Part shown: in pieces, positions 16,388-26,673 of the stretch
Position numbering within the stretch: the first letter of the stretch is position 1
How the letters are laid out: each line of letters opens with the position of its first letter
Assembly (NCBI RefSeq): GCF_002288105.1
Contig: NZ_CP016774.1
Location: 124,001 to 188,000 of the forward strand
Length of the DNA stretch: 64,000 nt
Direction of reading: 5' to 3'
DNA from: Candidatus Planktophila versatilis
Lineage (GTDB): Bacteria; Actinomycetota; Actinomycetes; Nanopelagicales; Nanopelagicaceae
Program-made: the position numbers and the translations under genes
Notes under the pieces: generated by a model
Databases searched by the model: none
Seen by the model: only the letters and a program-made list of their open reading frames with translations
What the model was told of the DNA's origin: nothing

Positions 16388-17371
16388 GTGAAATCAGTAA
16401 TTGCGCAAGACCTCGTTAAAACCTATGACAAAGGAAAAGTTCGAGCACTCGATGGCTTGAGCCTGGATGTTGAAGAAGGAACAGTTCTCAGCGTGCTTGG
16501 GCCCAATGGCGCAGGCAAAACTACCGTTGTAAGAATTCTGACAACATTATTGCGCGCTGATTCTGGAAATGCATCAGTTGCTGGCATTGATGTAATGAAA
16601 AATCCCGAGAAGGTACGCGAAGTCATTGGTTTATCGGGACAATATGCCGCAGTTGATGAAATTCTTACCGGATATGACAACTTAGTGATGTTCGGTGAGC
16701 TCTATCACCTAGGCAAGAAGAACGCAGTTCTTCGAGCAAATGAACTCCTTGAAAGATTTTCACTCACAGAGGCAGCCAGGCGCCCAATTAAGACTTATTC
16801 AGGTGGAATGCGCCGCCGTTTAGATTTAGCAGCATCTCTGATTGTTAAGCCAAAAGTTCTCTTCCTCGATGAACCCACTACTGGCCTTGATCCACGCGGT
16901 CGCCAGGAGATGTGGGGAGTTATCCAAGAGTTAGTTAAAGGCGGGGTAACGCTGCTGCTGACCACGCAATATCTGGAAGAAGCAGATCAATTAGCAGATG
17001 ACATCGTGGTAATTGATACTGGAAAAGTAATTGCTCGTGGAACATCAGATGCCTTGAAAAAACAGGTGGGCGGAGAACGGCTGGAAGTAGTTGTGGAACA
17101 AGCCCACGTTGCCAAGACTCTGGAAATAGTTGATGCGGTAAGTGATCATAAGGCGAGCCTCGATGAAGGTCTGCGCTTAATCTCGGCCCCAGTTTCTACT
17201 GGTTCAGCTGCCCTCTTTGAAGTTTTGAAATCACTCGACGCCGCCGGGATCCATGCACTCGACGTTGGTCTGAAGCGCCCATCACTTGACGATGTATTTC
17301 TTTCTTTGACTGGCCATGTGGCAGAGGAGAAGAAGGAAGAAGTGGCAGAAAAGAAGAGGGGCAGAAAATGA
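16388..17371 (+). CDS. ABC exporter ATPase (DrrA-like)
   Basis: 327 residues. Walker A GPNGAGKTT (38-46), signature YSGGMRRRLDLA (near 138), Walker B LFLDEPTTGLDP (near 158), then a C-terminal domain of the daunorubicin-resistance ATPase type. It energises the permease encoded next; their genes overlap by four bases. The tail ends in a Lys/Glu-rich stretch (EEKKEEVAEKKRGRK). Start is a GTG. The exported compound is unknown. Confidence 0.92.
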   Translation: MKSVIAQDLVKTYDKGKVRALDGLSLDVEEGTVLSVLGPNGAGKTTVVRILTTLLRADSGNASVAGIDVMKNPEKVREVIGLSGQYAAVDEILTGYDNLVMFGELYHLGKKNAVLRANELLERFSLTEAARRPIKTYSGGMRRRLDLAASLIVKPKVLFLDEPTTGLDPRGRQEMWGVIQELVKGGVTLLLTTQYLEEADQLADDIVVIDTGKVIARGTSDALKKQVGGERLEVVVEQAHVAKTLEIVDAVSDHKASLDEGLRLISAPVSTGSAALFEVLKSLDAAGIHALDVGLKRPSLDDVFLSLTGHVAEEKKEEVAEKKRGRK

Positions 17372-18159
17372 GTGCGATTAACGATGTAGCAATTATTACC
17401 CGCAGACAGTTACTGCTTCTTAGCCGTGTACCTGAAGTTCTCATCTTCTCAACAATTCAACCAGTGATGTTCGTACTTCTCTTCCGCTATGTATTTGGTG
17501 GCTCGATTGATACCGGCCAACCTGGCGGATATGTGCAGCTTCTAATGCCTGGAATCTTTGTGCAAACAGTCGCTTTTACCTTAGCTGGCACTGCCTCTGG
17601 CTTAGCCGAAGATATGAAGAAGGGGCTAATTGATAGATTTAGATCACTACCCATCTCACAATCTGCCCTCGTCATTGGTCGCACATTGGGAGATTCACTT
17701 CTTAATATCGTGGTGCTCGCCGTGATGGGCATTGCCGGTTATGTGGTCGGATGGCGTCCTTCTAGTGGCATTGGCAGCGTTGCCCTCGGATTTATCTTCT
17801 TACTCTGCTTTGGTTACGCACTCTCGTGGGTAGGAGTCCTGGTGGGACTTTCGGCATCCGATGCGCGCGTGGTGCAAAACGTCAGCTTCATCGTCACATT
17901 CCCACTGACTTTCTTATCTAACGCCTTTGCGCCCACAACCGGAATGCCACGCATCTTGCAGTACTTCGCAGAGTGGAATCCAGTCTCGACCATGGTGGCT
18001 GCCTGCCGCCAACTCTTTGGCCTAGAAAATCAATTTGGCGCAACCGCTGGCTCTTTTCCGAGTGAGAACCCGCTGATAACGTCGCTGATTTATATGCTCA
18101 TCATTATGGCGATATTTATTCCGTTAAGCGTTCGCAAATACCGCAACTACGCAGATTAA
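17368..18159 (+). CDS. ABC-2 type exporter permease
   Basis: 263 residues, six membrane segments of the ABC-2 family, with the conserved region LPISQSALVIGRTLGDSLLN in the middle and the FPLTFLSNAFAPTTGMP segment near the last helices. Forms an exporter with the preceding ATPase. The gene end overlaps that of greA on the opposite strand by four bases. Confidence 0.9.
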   Translation: MSAINDVAIITRRQLLLLSRVPEVLIFSTIQPVMFVLLFRYVFGGSIDTGQPGGYVQLLMPGIFVQTVAFTLAGTASGLAEDMKKGLIDRFRSLPISQSALVIGRTLGDSLLNIVVLAVMGIAGYVVGWRPSSGIGSVALGFIFLLCFGYALSWVGVLVGLSASDARVVQNVSFIVTFPLTFLSNAFAPTTGMPRILQYFAEWNPVSTMVAACRQLFGLENQFGATAGSFPSENPLITSLIYMLIIMAIFIPLSVRKYRNYAD

Positions 18160-18635
18160 CTGTAGAACTCGGCGCTCTTAATCTCTACCTTGATATCGCG
18201 CCCATTGGGTGCGGTGTATGAAACGGTCGCTCCAATTTCTGCACCTAATACGGCAGCGCCCAGTGGTGATTTCTCGGAATACACATCGAGATCACCGGAT
18301 GCGATTTCGCGCGAACCAAGTAAGAACTTCATCTCATCGCCTGCGATAGATGCGGTGACAACCATGCCTGCTCCCACTTTTCCATCAGCGCTAGCTGGCG
18401 GCGTTCCGATATGAGCATTTTCTAACATCTGCTTTATCTGGCGAATACGCGCTTCCATCTTGCCTTGTTCATCGCGCGCTGCGTGATAGCCGCCGTTCTC
18501 TTTCAGATCTCCTTCAGCGCGCGCTGCCTCAATCTTTGCCGTAATTTCTTTCCGTCCCGGACCTTCTAGGCTCGCCAGTTCGCCAGCTAAACGATCAGCT
18601 GCTTCTTGGGTAAGCCAGGTCTGTTGGGAAGTCAT
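18156..18635 (-). CDS. greA: Transcription elongation factor GreA
   Basis: 159 residues. N-terminal coiled coil with LTQEAADRLAGELASLEG and the acidic tip motif EARAEGDLKENGGYHAARDEQG, which enters the RNA polymerase secondary channel and stimulates transcript cleavage. A C-terminal FKBP-like domain follows. Start chosen at MTSQQTW; the open frame upstream (to 18665) overlaps the DUF4307 gene and is not conserved. Confidence 0.94.
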   Translation of the reverse strand: MTSQQTWLTQEAADRLAGELASLEGPGRKEITAKIEAARAEGDLKENGGYHAARDEQGKMEARIRQIKQMLENAHIGTPPASADGKVGAGMVVTASIAGDEMKFLLGSREIASGDLDVYSEKSPLGAAVLGAEIGATVSYTAPNGRDIKVEIKSAEFYS

Positions 18636-18646
18636 AGAGGGCAATC

Positions 18647-19042
18647 TTAGGGCAGAGTGCGACAACGTGAAATGCCCACATTGACCGCATCTGCGCGGGT
18701 AGGAACGATATATCTTGGCTCGAGATAGGTCTTACCGGCTGCGATGGTGATGTCGATTTGTCCCACCACATTCTTCTCATAATCGCGCGCGACGAGTGTG
18801 CATTGAACTTCTTGTGTGCCATCGGCTCTTTGCACCAAGAATCGAATCTCTGGGTTGCGCGGATCTTCATTTGAAAAAGAGATAAGTTCATAACGAAGCG
18901 CCGGGTTGGCTTGATGTAGGCCGGCCCAGAGTAACCACGCTCCGCCAACAATTGCGAAGCCAGCTGCGTACTTCACCCACCCGCGCGCAGGAGTGATTCC
19001 ATATCGATCGCTAAAATCGAATTGGTCGTTTTCTACCGGCAT
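18647..19042 (-). CDS. DUF4307 family membrane protein
   Basis: 131 residues with a short cytoplasmic N-terminus (FSDRYG motif), one membrane segment (about 26-44) and an extracytoplasmic domain of beta character ending in two conserved cysteines (CTLVAR and CRTL). DUF4307 proteins are found in actinobacteria upstream of greA, as here. Function unknown. Confidence 0.85.
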   Translation of the reverse strand: MPVENDQFDFSDRYGITPARGWVKYAAGFAIVGGAWLLWAGLHQANPALRYELISFSNEDPRNPEIRFLVQRADGTQEVQCTLVARDYEKNVVGQIDITIAAGKTYLEPRYIVPTRADAVNVGISRCRTLP

Positions 19043-19056
19043 GGGAGAATCTTCTC

Positions 19057-19209
19057 ATGGCAAAAGACGTTGAAGTAGGTGTCGCTGGCTCGCTGACAAT
19101 GATTGCCCTTTTCTCGACCATTGCGTTTTTGCTTCGTAATTTCTATAAGCGCTATAACCGGATGCAAGAACGTGAGCAATTACGCCAGGAGAATGAGGGC
19201 GAGAATTAA
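19057..19209 (+). CDS. Small membrane protein (50 residues)
   Basis: Begins MAKDVEVGVAGSL, has one hydrophobic segment (about 13-26) and a basic/glutamine-rich tail (KRYNRMQEREQLRQE). It lies divergent to DUF4307 and its end overlaps the SURF1 start by 17 bases, as in a coupled pair. The codon pattern and overlap support a real gene, but no family is recognised. It resembles the small proteins found beside respiratory assembly factors. Confidence 0.6.
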   Translation: MAKDVEVGVAGSLTMIALFSTIAFLLRNFYKRYNRMQEREQLRQENEGEN

Positions 19210-19906
19210 GAAGTCACCCATCCAGCGATTAGGCGCAGGCCTTCTCGTTCTTTTTCTGGTGACTATCTTGATTGGACTTGGGCTCTGGCAGCTTGACCGG
19301 GCCAATGAGATGCGCAATCCGGCTGTTGTGCCCATTGATCGCACAATTTATCCACTCACAGAACTAGCAACTCCCACGGGCACAATCCCACCCACAAGTG
19401 TTGGCAAACAAGTGCGCACCGCCGGCAACTACATCGCCAACTACAAAGCTCCCAACCAAATTGATGGCAATGGCAAAGTGAGCGACTGGGAAGTGGCGCT
19501 GCTGCAAAACGAGACTGATACCGCAATTCTTGTGGTGCGCGGACTATGGAAAGAGCGGTTGCAATCACCAGAAATCGCGATGTCGACCAGAGTTGAAATC
19601 ACTGGCACCTTGATGCCGCGCCAATTCGATGATCGCGCGGCAAACACACCGTCGCAACTCGCGCGACTAGATAGCAGCATTCTGGTTTCCGCAACCGACT
19701 ACCAGCTCTATGACGGTTTCATTTTAGAAAAAAGTGAGCAGACTCGAGCCGGTGAGATTTCACGGACCAGAATTCTGGAACCCAAACTGACGTCGGGTGT
19801 GCCCGGCTACTACTGGCAACACATTTCTTATGTGGTGGTGTGGTGGTTCATGGCTGGGCTGGTGTTATATGCCCCCTTCTATCAGCGCCGCGAAGAAAAG
19901 TTATAG
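19193..19906 (+). CDS. SURF1 family cytochrome oxidase assembly protein
   Basis: 237 residues. Two membrane segments, one near the N-terminus (LLVLFLVTILIGLGLWQLDRA) and one at the C-terminus (HISYVVVWWFMAGLVLYAPF), enclose an extracytoplasmic domain with the WQLDRA and VRGLW motifs of SURF1. SURF1 assists haem insertion into cytochrome c oxidase subunit I. The start ATG 19193 is inside the preceding small gene. Confidence 0.9.
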   Translation: MRARIKKSPIQRLGAGLLVLFLVTILIGLGLWQLDRANEMRNPAVVPIDRTIYPLTELATPTGTIPPTSVGKQVRTAGNYIANYKAPNQIDGNGKVSDWEVALLQNETDTAILVVRGLWKERLQSPEIAMSTRVEITGTLMPRQFDDRAANTPSQLARLDSSILVSATDYQLYDGFILEKSEQTRAGEISRTRILEPKLTSGVPGYYWQHISYVVVWWFMAGLVLYAPFYQRREEKL

Positions 19907-19916
19907 AGTTCTACCT

Positions 19917-20240
19917 ATGACAGAGACGACATCGACCGGGGCGCTGACCCGCTTTCGCCTGCTCGCTGTGCTCTGCGGCGTAAATCTGCTCTTGCTCGTC
20001 TTTGGCTACATGCCAGCTAAATACATCTTCGATGCCCTGGAAAACAATGGCTGGATCATCTTCATTCCGATCGCCCACGGCTACCTCTACATCGTTTACA
20101 TCCTGACCGTCCTTCAAATTGGCGTTCAGAAGCGGATGAAATTCCTGACCATTATTGCCCTGATTGCCGCTGGAACACTGCCAGTTGCATCATTTATTGC
20201 AGAGCGCAGAATCACGAAGAAGTACGGCCCAGCTAGGTAA
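19917..20240 (+). CDS. DUF3817 family membrane protein
   Basis: 107 residues, three membrane segments. The motif PIAHGYLYIVYILTV in the centre and the C-terminal PFxxER-like SFIAERRI are typical of DUF3817, a family often next to SURF1 in actinobacteria. Function unknown. It starts ten bases after the SURF1 stop and is likely cotranscribed. Confidence 0.85.
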   Translation: MTETTSTGALTRFRLLAVLCGVNLLLLVFGYMPAKYIFDALENNGWIIFIPIAHGYLYIVYILTVLQIGVQKRMKFLTIIALIAAGTLPVASFIAERRITKKYGPAR

Positions 20241-20371
20241 ACGTTGCATTACATCTCAACCATTAATGGCGTGTCGCACCAATAGTCCATTTCTTTCGTT
20301 CTATCTTTTGCAAGTCAGAAGCACCACCCAGTCTCTTCCCCATGACTACAACTACAGAGAATGGTTAGGCC

Positions 20372-21691
20372 TTGGCTACTTCAAAGAAGAGCACTTCCGC
20401 CCGTAAAACCTATGTTTTAGATACCTCAGTACTCCTGGCAGACCCCGGGGCAATGTCCCGATTTGAAGAACATGAAGTCATTATTCCAATCGCTGTGATT
20501 GGCGAATTAGAGACCAAGCGCGACCATCCGGAACTCGGCTACTTTGCCCGCGCCGCACTTCGCGCACTTGATGATCTTCGCATTGAACATGGTCGCCTTG
20601 ATTCAGCTCTGACAATTACACCTGAAGGTGGAACGCTCTCGGTCGAACTTAACCACACAGATTTAAGCACCTTGCCCCACGGCTTCTTGCGCGATGGCAC
20701 CAATGATTCGCGCATCCTGGCTATTGCCAAGAACCTGATGTCTGATGGAAAGAACGTGGTTCTTGTGACCAAAGATCTTCCATTGCGAGTGAAGGCATCA
20801 TCGGTGGGAGTCGAAGCCCAAGAGTATTTAGCAGAACTTGTCTCTAATAGCGGCTGGACTGGCATTGAAGAAGTATCTGTTGGCCACAGCACCATCGATG
20901 AGCTCTACTCATCTGATCGAGCAGACCACGAATGTGCTCATAAGTTTCCGGTTCACACCGGAATCGTGCTGCACTCGGAAAAAGGAAGCGCACTTGCCCG
21001 GGTGACTGAGAGCAAGCAACTGCAATTAGTGCGCGGTGACCGCCAAGCTTTTGGTCTTCATGGTCGTAGCGCCGAACAACGCATTGCACTAGATCTGCTC
21101 CTTGATGAATCAATTGGCATCGTCTCATTAGGGGGACGAGCCGGAACTGGTAAGTCAGCGCTGGCTCTCTGCGCCGGACTTGAAGCGGTGATGGAAAAAC
21201 GCCTTCATAAGAAAGTTGTCATCTTCCGCCCGCTCTATCCGGTCGGCGGACAAGAGCTTGGCTACTTGCCGGGCAGTGAAGGCGAAAAGATGTCGCCCTG
21301 GGCGCAAGCAGTCTTCGACACCTTAGGCGCCCTTGTGAGCCAAGCAGTCATTGATGAAATTATTGCTCGAGGTCTGATTGAAGTTCTGCCGCTGACCCAC
21401 ATCCGCGGGCGCTCGCTGCATGACTCCTTTGTCATTGTCGATGAAGCCCAATCACTAGAACGGGGAGTTCTGCTCACCGTCCTGTCCAGAATTGGCCAGG
21501 CATCACGGGTAGTTCTCACCCATGACGTTGCCCAACGCGATAACTTGCGCGTGGGCCGCCACGATGGCGTGGTCGCGGTGGTGGAAACGCTCAAAGGCCA
21601 CCCGCTCTTTGCCCATGTGACCCTGACTCGATCAGAGCGCTCACCGATAGCTGCGCTGGTCACTGAACTGCTGGAAGGTCCGCAAAGCTAA
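20372..21691 (+). CDS. PIN-PhoH family protein (PhoH2 type)
   Basis: 439 residues. An N-terminal PIN nuclease domain ([11 protein letters not shown] near 13-23, TNDSRILA with its acidic metal ligands near 110) is fused to a PhoH ATPase domain with Walker [10 protein letters not shown] (near 252) and Walker [11 protein letters not shown] (near 352). PhoH2 proteins act as ATP-dependent RNA helicase/RNases. TTG is the only suitable start. A weak hairpin (GCCC/GGGC at 21752-21769, then TTTTA) may end the transcript. Confidence 0.92.
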   Translation: MATSKKSTSARKTYVLDTSVLLADPGAMSRFEEHEVIIPIAVIGELETKRDHPELGYFARAALRALDDLRIEHGRLDSALTITPEGGTLSVELNHTDLSTLPHGFLRDGTNDSRILAIAKNLMSDGKNVVLVTKDLPLRVKASSVGVEAQEYLAELVSNSGWTGIEEVSVGHSTIDELYSSDRADHECAHKFPVHTGIVLHSEKGSALARVTESKQLQLVRGDRQAFGLHGRSAEQRIALDLLLDESIGIVSLGGRAGTGKSALALCAGLEAVMEKRLHKKVVIFRPLYPVGGQELGYLPGSEGEKMSPWAQAVFDTLGALVSQAVIDEIIARGLIEVLPLTHIRGRSLHDSFVIVDEAQSLERGVLLTVLSRIGQASRVVLTHDVAQRDNLRVGRHDGVVAVVETLKGHPLFAHVTLTRSERSPIAALVTELLEGPQS

Positions 21692-21801
21692 GCCGGGTGT
21701 TTTTACCTCTATTTAAATCTCACAGTAACAAATCGGACATATAGGACTTTGCCCTAGCTGACCTGGGCTTTTACCTATCCACAACTACCCCTTTCTCTGT
21801 G

Positions 21802-21838
21802 AATTTGCGACCCACGCAGGATTAAATTTGCGACCCAC
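21802..21838. repeat. Tandem 14-bp direct repeat upstream of the transglycosylase gene
   Basis: AATTTGCGACCCAC occurs at 21802-21815 and 21825-21838, 23 bp apart start to start (about two helical turns). An ACCTCA/TGAGGT inverted repeat follows at about 21882-21897. Position and spacing suit a regulator binding site. Apart from these and the weak hairpin after phoH, the 21692-21951 gap shows nothing else. Confidence 0.5.
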
Positions 21839-21951
21839 CCCCTGACTAGACACGATTAAGCCCTTCCCTTAAGTCATAACCTCATTTTGAGGTCATGGCG
21901 CCATGGGCAAAGAAGGTCAGAGATGACCAGAGGATGAAAGGAGTACCGAAG

Positions 21952-22569
21952 ATGAGATCAGAGCTGCGTGCATTCTTCGCCGCCCTTGCCTCCTTTACCG
22001 GCGGGCGAGTCACCAAGCCTGCGCTCTGGGCGACCGTTGCTTCGATGCTCCTGCTCGCCGTGGCCCAGCCAAGTGCCTACGGTCTGGATTTTCCAATGAC
22101 TAGCCGGCTGGCTCTACCTGATTCAGTAAATCTGACCAGTCAGAATCCGATGGCAAAAAATCTTAGGGTCACCAGCGGACTACCGATGGCATCTCTTTCT
22201 GGCCAGATCTCTGAGATGGCGATCGTTGCCAACTTAAGTCGTCAGGTTGAAATGGCCCGCACCATCGTTGGCGCCAAAAATGTAACTAAGGCGATCATGG
22301 CCGATGAATATGGTTGGGAGGGCGAGCAGTATCGCTGCCTGAATAACTTATGGACCAAAGAAAGCCATTGGAATTACAAAGCACATAACTACCGCTCTGG
22401 CGCCCATGGAATTCCACAAGCCCTACCTGCCTCCAAGATGGATCTGATCGCCGATGATTGGCGCACCAATCCGGTGACCCAGATTCGTTGGGGACTTCGC
22501 TACATCGAAGGACGTTATGACACACCATGTGGCGCTTGGTCTAAATTCAAGCGCAGTCGTTACTACTAG
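21952..22569 (+). CDS. Secreted lytic transglycosylase-like protein
   Basis: 205 residues. A membrane/signal segment (TVASMLLLAVAQPSAYG) is followed by a linker and a C-terminal domain of the aggregation-promoting-factor/SLT type: CLNNLWTKESHWNYKAHN with the catalytic Glu, SGAHGIPQALP, and WGLRYIEGRYDTPCGAW. It probably cleaves peptidoglycan glycan strands. The ATG at 21952 has AAAGGAG 8 bases upstream; the frame extends to 21895 without a better site. No c-di-AMP riboswitch was seen in its leader. Confidence 0.85.
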   Translation: MRSELRAFFAALASFTGGRVTKPALWATVASMLLLAVAQPSAYGLDFPMTSRLALPDSVNLTSQNPMAKNLRVTSGLPMASLSGQISEMAIVANLSRQVEMARTIVGAKNVTKAIMADEYGWEGEQYRCLNNLWTKESHWNYKAHNYRSGAHGIPQALPASKMDLIADDWRTNPVTQIRWGLRYIEGRYDTPCGAWSKFKRSRYY

Positions 22570-22572
22570 AAG

Positions 22573-24225
22573 TTAAGGCTTAACCCCGATAGTTAACGGG
22601 CGCATCGTCTCGGCAAAGAAATCATTTCCCTTGTCGTCAACGACAATAAATGCTGGGAAATCAACGACATCAATCTTCCAGACCGCTTCCATGCCAAGAT
22701 CTGCAAAATCTAGAACTTCCACCTTCTTGATGCAATCTTGGGCCAGGCGTGCTGCCGGTCCGCCGATGGAACCGAGATAGAAACCCTTATGTGTATTACA
22801 GGCATCGGTGACAGCCTTAGATCGATTTCCCTTTGCCAACATGACAAGTGATCCACCTGCTGCTTGAAATTGATCCACATAAGAATCCATTCGGCCAGCA
22901 GTGGTGGGGCCAAATGAACCAGAGGCCATCCCAGTTGGTGTCTTTGCCGGACCTGCGTAATAAACGGCGTGCTTCTTTAAGTATTCCGGCATCTCTTTAC
23001 CGGCATCCAGCATCTCTTTGATTCGAGAGTGTGCCAAATCGCGCGCCACCACAATGGTGCCACTTAATGACAGACGAGTCTTTACCGGGTACTTAGAAAG
23101 CTCGGCCCGAATAGCATCCATCGATTGATTGAGATCAACTTTTACTACGTTGTCAGCTAAATGTTCATCGGTAGTTTCTGGCAAGAAATGTGCTGGCTCA
23201 GTCTCTAACTGCTCAATGAAAATTCCATCTTTGGTGATCTTCGCCTTTGCTTGGCGATCTGCCGAACAGGAGACTGCAATAGCAATCGGCAGTGATGCTC
23301 CGTGGCGAGGCAGGCGCACAACTCGCACATCGTGACAGAAGTACTTGCCGCCAAACTGGGCGCCAATACCTAACTTCTGCGTGAGTTTAAAGACTTCTTC
23401 TTCCAGGGCTAGATCGCGAAAGCCATGGCCTGACACGCCATCTCCGGAAGTAGGTAAGTTATCGAGGTAATGGGTGCTGGCGAGCTTTGAGGTCTTAACT
23501 GTGTATTCGGCACTGGTGCCACCAATAGCTATAGCTAAGTGATACGGGGGACAAGCTGCGGTGCCAATCGAGCGGAGCTTTTCATCTAACCAATTTAAAA
23601 ATGAGGTTGGGTTTAAAACTGCCTTGGTCTCTTGATAGAGGAAAGATTTGTTGGCACTGCCGCCGCCTTTGGCGATAAATAAGAAGTTGTACTCATCAGG
23701 GTGCTCACTATCGGCAAATATCTCAATTTGGGCCGGCAGGTTATTGCCGGTGTTCTTCTCTTCCCAGGTTGTGGTGGGAGCCATCTGTGAATATCGCAGA
23801 TTTAACTTGGTAAATGCGTCATACACACCTTGGGCAAGTGCGACTTCATCTTTTGAACTAGTTAATACGTATTGCCCCTTCTTGCCCATGATCAGAGCCG
23901 TTCCGGTGTCTTGGCACATCGGCAAGATTCCACCGGCTGCAATATTGGCATTTTTAAGTAAGTCCAGTGCGACGAAGCGATCATTAGCCGAGGCTTCTGG
24001 ATCAGAAAGTATCTTGGAGAGTTGTTGTAGATGCTCACTGCGCAGGTAGTGCGAAATATCATGTATTGCTGTCTCGGTGAGCAGGGTGATTGCTTCGGCT
24101 GTCACGTGAAGAAATTGCTTATCGCCTATTTTCTCAACGCTCACACCTTCTTTGGTCAGAAGTCGATACTTGGTTGTGTCCGGTCCAATGGGAAGCATGT
24201 CGGTGTATGAAAAAGTTGGAGCCAC
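22573..24225 (-). CDS. fumA: Fumarate hydratase, class I (iron-sulfur)
   Basis: 550 residues, two-domain class I fumarase interconverting fumarate and malate in the TCA cycle. Cluster cysteines appear in [17 protein letters not shown]-like AVSCSADRQ, and DACNTHKGF. The C-terminal domain has [15 protein letters not shown] and [20 protein letters not shown]. Class I enzymes are oxygen-sensitive, which fits with the superoxide defence genes elsewhere in the window. Its stop faces the transglycosylase stop four bases away. Confidence 0.95.
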   Translation of the reverse strand: MAPTFSYTDMLPIGPDTTKYRLLTKEGVSVEKIGDKQFLHVTAEAITLLTETAIHDISHYLRSEHLQQLSKILSDPEASANDRFVALDLLKNANIAAGGILPMCQDTGTALIMGKKGQYVLTSSKDEVALAQGVYDAFTKLNLRYSQMAPTTTWEEKNTGNNLPAQIEIFADSEHPDEYNFLFIAKGGGSANKSFLYQETKAVLNPTSFLNWLDEKLRSIGTAACPPYHLAIAIGGTSAEYTVKTSKLASTHYLDNLPTSGDGVSGHGFRDLALEEEVFKLTQKLGIGAQFGGKYFCHDVRVVRLPRHGASLPIAIAVSCSADRQAKAKITKDGIFIEQLETEPAHFLPETTDEHLADNVVKVDLNQSMDAIRAELSKYPVKTRLSLSGTIVVARDLAHSRIKEMLDAGKEMPEYLKKHAVYYAGPAKTPTGMASGSFGPTTAGRMDSYVDQFQAAGGSLVMLAKGNRSKAVTDACNTHKGFYLGSIGGPAARLAQDCIKKVEVLDFADLGMEAVWKIDVVDFPAFIVVDDKGNDFFAETMRPLTIGVKP

Positions 24226-24447
24226 TTACTTCTCCTCAGACTTGGTAGAACTCTTTGCCGCATCAAGCTTCTTCTTGGCGCCATCGAGCCATTGCTGACA
24301 GATCTTGGCTAGCTCTTCTCCGCGCTCCCATAACTTCAGTGACTCTTCTAGGGTTGCGCTGCCGTCTTCTAGTGATTCAACTATCTCGGCGAGCTCATCA
24401 CGAGCGGCTTCATAGGAGGGCTGTGCATCTTTAGCGGCCATGAGCAC
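24226..24447 (-). CDS. xseB: Exodeoxyribonuclease VII small subunit
   Basis: 73 residues with the family motif YEAARDELAEIVESLEDGSA and LEESLKLWERGEELAK. Small subunits coat the long helix of XseA and regulate nuclease activity. It follows xseA by 17 bases and its stop abuts the fumarase start. Confidence 0.95.
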   Translation of the reverse strand: MLMAAKDAQPSYEAARDELAEIVESLEDGSATLEESLKLWERGEELAKICQQWLDGAKKKLDAAKSSTKSEEK

Positions 24448-24464
24448 AATCTACTCTCTTGTAG

Positions 24465-25670
24465 TTATTCGGGAGAACTAACGGTGGCTGCGGTCTCACC
24501 TTTTGCCACGCGAATGCGCAAACGAGTGCCCACCTTCACCTTTGTGGCATCGCGCAGGATTGCGCCATCTGCTAACTGCACCACCGAATACCCGCGGTCC
24601 ATCGTTGATTGTGGTGAGAGCGAACGCAGGTGGGCTTTAACACCCGCTAACTCCTTCTTCTCAATTTCAATAATCGATGCAAAGCTGCGAATAGATCTAT
24701 CTCGCAGCGCCTTTATCTCATCGCGGCGGGAGGTAACCATCAGCTGCGGGTCTTTCATCACCGGGCGATTTCGTAGTTGAGCAATCAAATTGATCTCATA
24801 GCCAATAGTGGAGACCAGCGTTCGATACATGCGATCTCGAATCTTTTCGATATCACTAATTTCTTGCGCAATATCTGGCACCACGCGCTTGGCCGCATCT
24901 GTGGGAGTAGATGCGCGATAGTCGGCGACATAGTCAAGAAGGGGTGCATCTTTCTCGTGGCCGATGGCGCTGACAATCGGTGTCGTGCATTCTGAAGCAA
25001 GGCGAACCAGTGACTCATCACTGAAGGGCAGGAGATCTTCAAAGGAGCCACCACCACGAGTAATGATGATGACATCTACATCCGGGTCATCCTCAAGCTC
25101 CTTTAGCGCTGCTGACACTTCCACAACAGCGGCGGCGCCTTGCACTGCAACTTCTCGAATTTCAAATTCAACTGCTGGCCAGCGCCGGCGGGCATTTTCC
25201 ACCACATCTTTTTCAGCATCGGTATTGCGACCACAGATCAAGCCAACTTTTCGCGGAAGTCTTGGTAGTGCAATCTTTCTATCAGCGCTAAACAATCCTT
25301 CGGCAGCTAACTTCTCTTTCAGTGCTTCCAGACGTGCAAGAAGTTCGCCCACACCCACTTGGCTAATCTCTTTGGCAGACATTGTCAGTGAGCCGTTTTT
25401 AGTAAACCACGAAGGTTTGGCATGGATCACAACGCGCGCATTTGCCGGCAGTGGTTGCACGCTGGCTAATACTGATTTGTGACACATCACAGAAAGGCTC
25501 ATATCTGCACTGGTATCGCGCAGTCGCATAAATGCCATGCCACCGCTGCGTTCATTAAGTTCTGAAATCTCGCCCTCAATCCAGATTGGGCCAAGTCGAT
25601 CCACATACTCTTTTATCGCTTCTGAGACCACGCGCACTGGCGCCGGGGCTTCACGTGAAGTTTCGAACAT
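24465..25670 (-). CDS. xseA: Exodeoxyribonuclease VII large subunit
   Basis: 401 residues. N-terminal OB fold ([21 protein letters not shown]), catalytic domain with [33 protein letters not shown] and [18 protein letters not shown], then a long coiled coil. Degrades single-stranded DNA to oligonucleotides in repair. Divergent from ispH, with 26 bases between the two starts. Confidence 0.96.
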   Translation of the reverse strand: MFETSREAPAPVRVVSEAIKEYVDRLGPIWIEGEISELNERSGGMAFMRLRDTSADMSLSVMCHKSVLASVQPLPANARVVIHAKPSWFTKNGSLTMSAKEISQVGVGELLARLEALKEKLAAEGLFSADRKIALPRLPRKVGLICGRNTDAEKDVVENARRRWPAVEFEIREVAVQGAAAVVEVSAALKELEDDPDVDVIIITRGGGSFEDLLPFSDESLVRLASECTTPIVSAIGHEKDAPLLDYVADYRASTPTDAAKRVVPDIAQEISDIEKIRDRMYRTLVSTIGYEINLIAQLRNRPVMKDPQLMVTSRRDEIKALRDRSIRSFASIIEIEKKELAGVKAHLRSLSPQSTMDRGYSVVQLADGAILRDATKVKVGTRLRIRVAKGETAATVSSPE

Positions 25671-25696
25671 GGGGTGAGCCTATTAGACTGGACCTT

Positions 25697-26647
25697 ATGA
25701 GTAGAAGAGTTCTCTTAGCCGCGCCTCGTGGTTATTGCGCCGGCGTTGATCGCGCAGTGATTGCCGTTGAAAAATCACTGGAACTCTATGGCGCTCCGGT
25801 CTATGTCCGTAAAGAAATTGTCCACAACAAGCATGTGGTCTCAACTCTGGAAAAGCGCGGCGTCATCTTTGTTAATGAAACCGATGAAGTGCCAGAGGGT
25901 GCCACAGTTGTATTTTCCGCCCATGGCGTATCACCTGCCGTGCACGAACAGGCTGCTGCCCGAAACCTTAAAACTATCGATGCCACCTGCCCCTTGGTAA
26001 CTAAGGTGCATAATGAAGTAAAGCGTTTCGCCGATGATGAAACTGAAATTCTTCTGATTGGTCATATTGGACACGAAGAAGTTGAAGGAACTGCTGGTGA
26101 AGCACCAGGCAAGGTGCGCGTTGTCGACGGTCTGGATGAAGCTCGCACCATCATTCCCACACCAGGTAAAAAACTAGTCTGGCTCACCCAGACCACGCTC
26201 TCAGTTGATGAAACTATGCAATCTGTTGCAATTCTTAAAGAACGTTTCCCAGAAATTGCTAACCCACCATCAGATGACATTTGTTATGCCACCCAAAATC
26301 GTCAAGAAGCAATTAAGGCAATTGCCCCACAGGCAGATCTGGTTATCGTTGTGGGTTCGACAAACTCATCGAACTCCGTGCGCCTAGTTGAGGTGGCTTT
26401 GGAATATGGCGCAAAGGCTGCCTATCTTGTTGATTATGCAACTGAGGTAAAAGATGAGTGGTTTGAAGGCGTTGAGGTCATTGGTGTGACAAGTGGTGCA
26501 TCTGTTCCGGAAATCCTTGTCAATGACTTACTTAAGCATTTAGATGAGCATGGCTATAGCGATGTGGAAGAAGTTCGATCATCGGAGGAGACGCTGCTCT
26601 TTGCACTACCGAAAGAGCTACGCGCTGATTTAAAGGCTGCTAAGTAG
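25697..26647 (+). CDS. ispH: 4-hydroxy-3-methylbut-2-enyl diphosphate reductase
   Basis: 316 residues; last step of the MEP isoprenoid pathway, giving IPP and DMAPP. The 4Fe-4S ligands are in [24 protein letters not shown] and [10 protein letters not shown]. EFxxHGVS-type [12 protein letters not shown] and [10 protein letters not shown], also family motifs, are intact. The start ATG 25697 gives the standard N-terminus; the longer frame overlaps xseA. Confidence 0.97.
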   Translation: MSRRVLLAAPRGYCAGVDRAVIAVEKSLELYGAPVYVRKEIVHNKHVVSTLEKRGVIFVNETDEVPEGATVVFSAHGVSPAVHEQAAARNLKTIDATCPLVTKVHNEVKRFADDETEILLIGHIGHEEVEGTAGEAPGKVRVVDGLDEARTIIPTPGKKLVWLTQTTLSVDETMQSVAILKERFPEIANPPSDDICYATQNRQEAIKAIAPQADLVIVVGSTNSSNSVRLVEVALEYGAKAAYLVDYATEVKDEWFEGVEVIGVTSGASVPEILVNDLLKHLDEHGYSDVEEVRSSEETLLFALPKELRADLKAAK

Positions 26648-26673
26648 AAAATTTCACCGCCCACAAGGATTAT

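Noticed and set aside
21692-21951. c-di-AMP (ydaO) riboswitch before the transglycosylase gene
   Set aside because: No GGGGAACC-type core on the plus strand.
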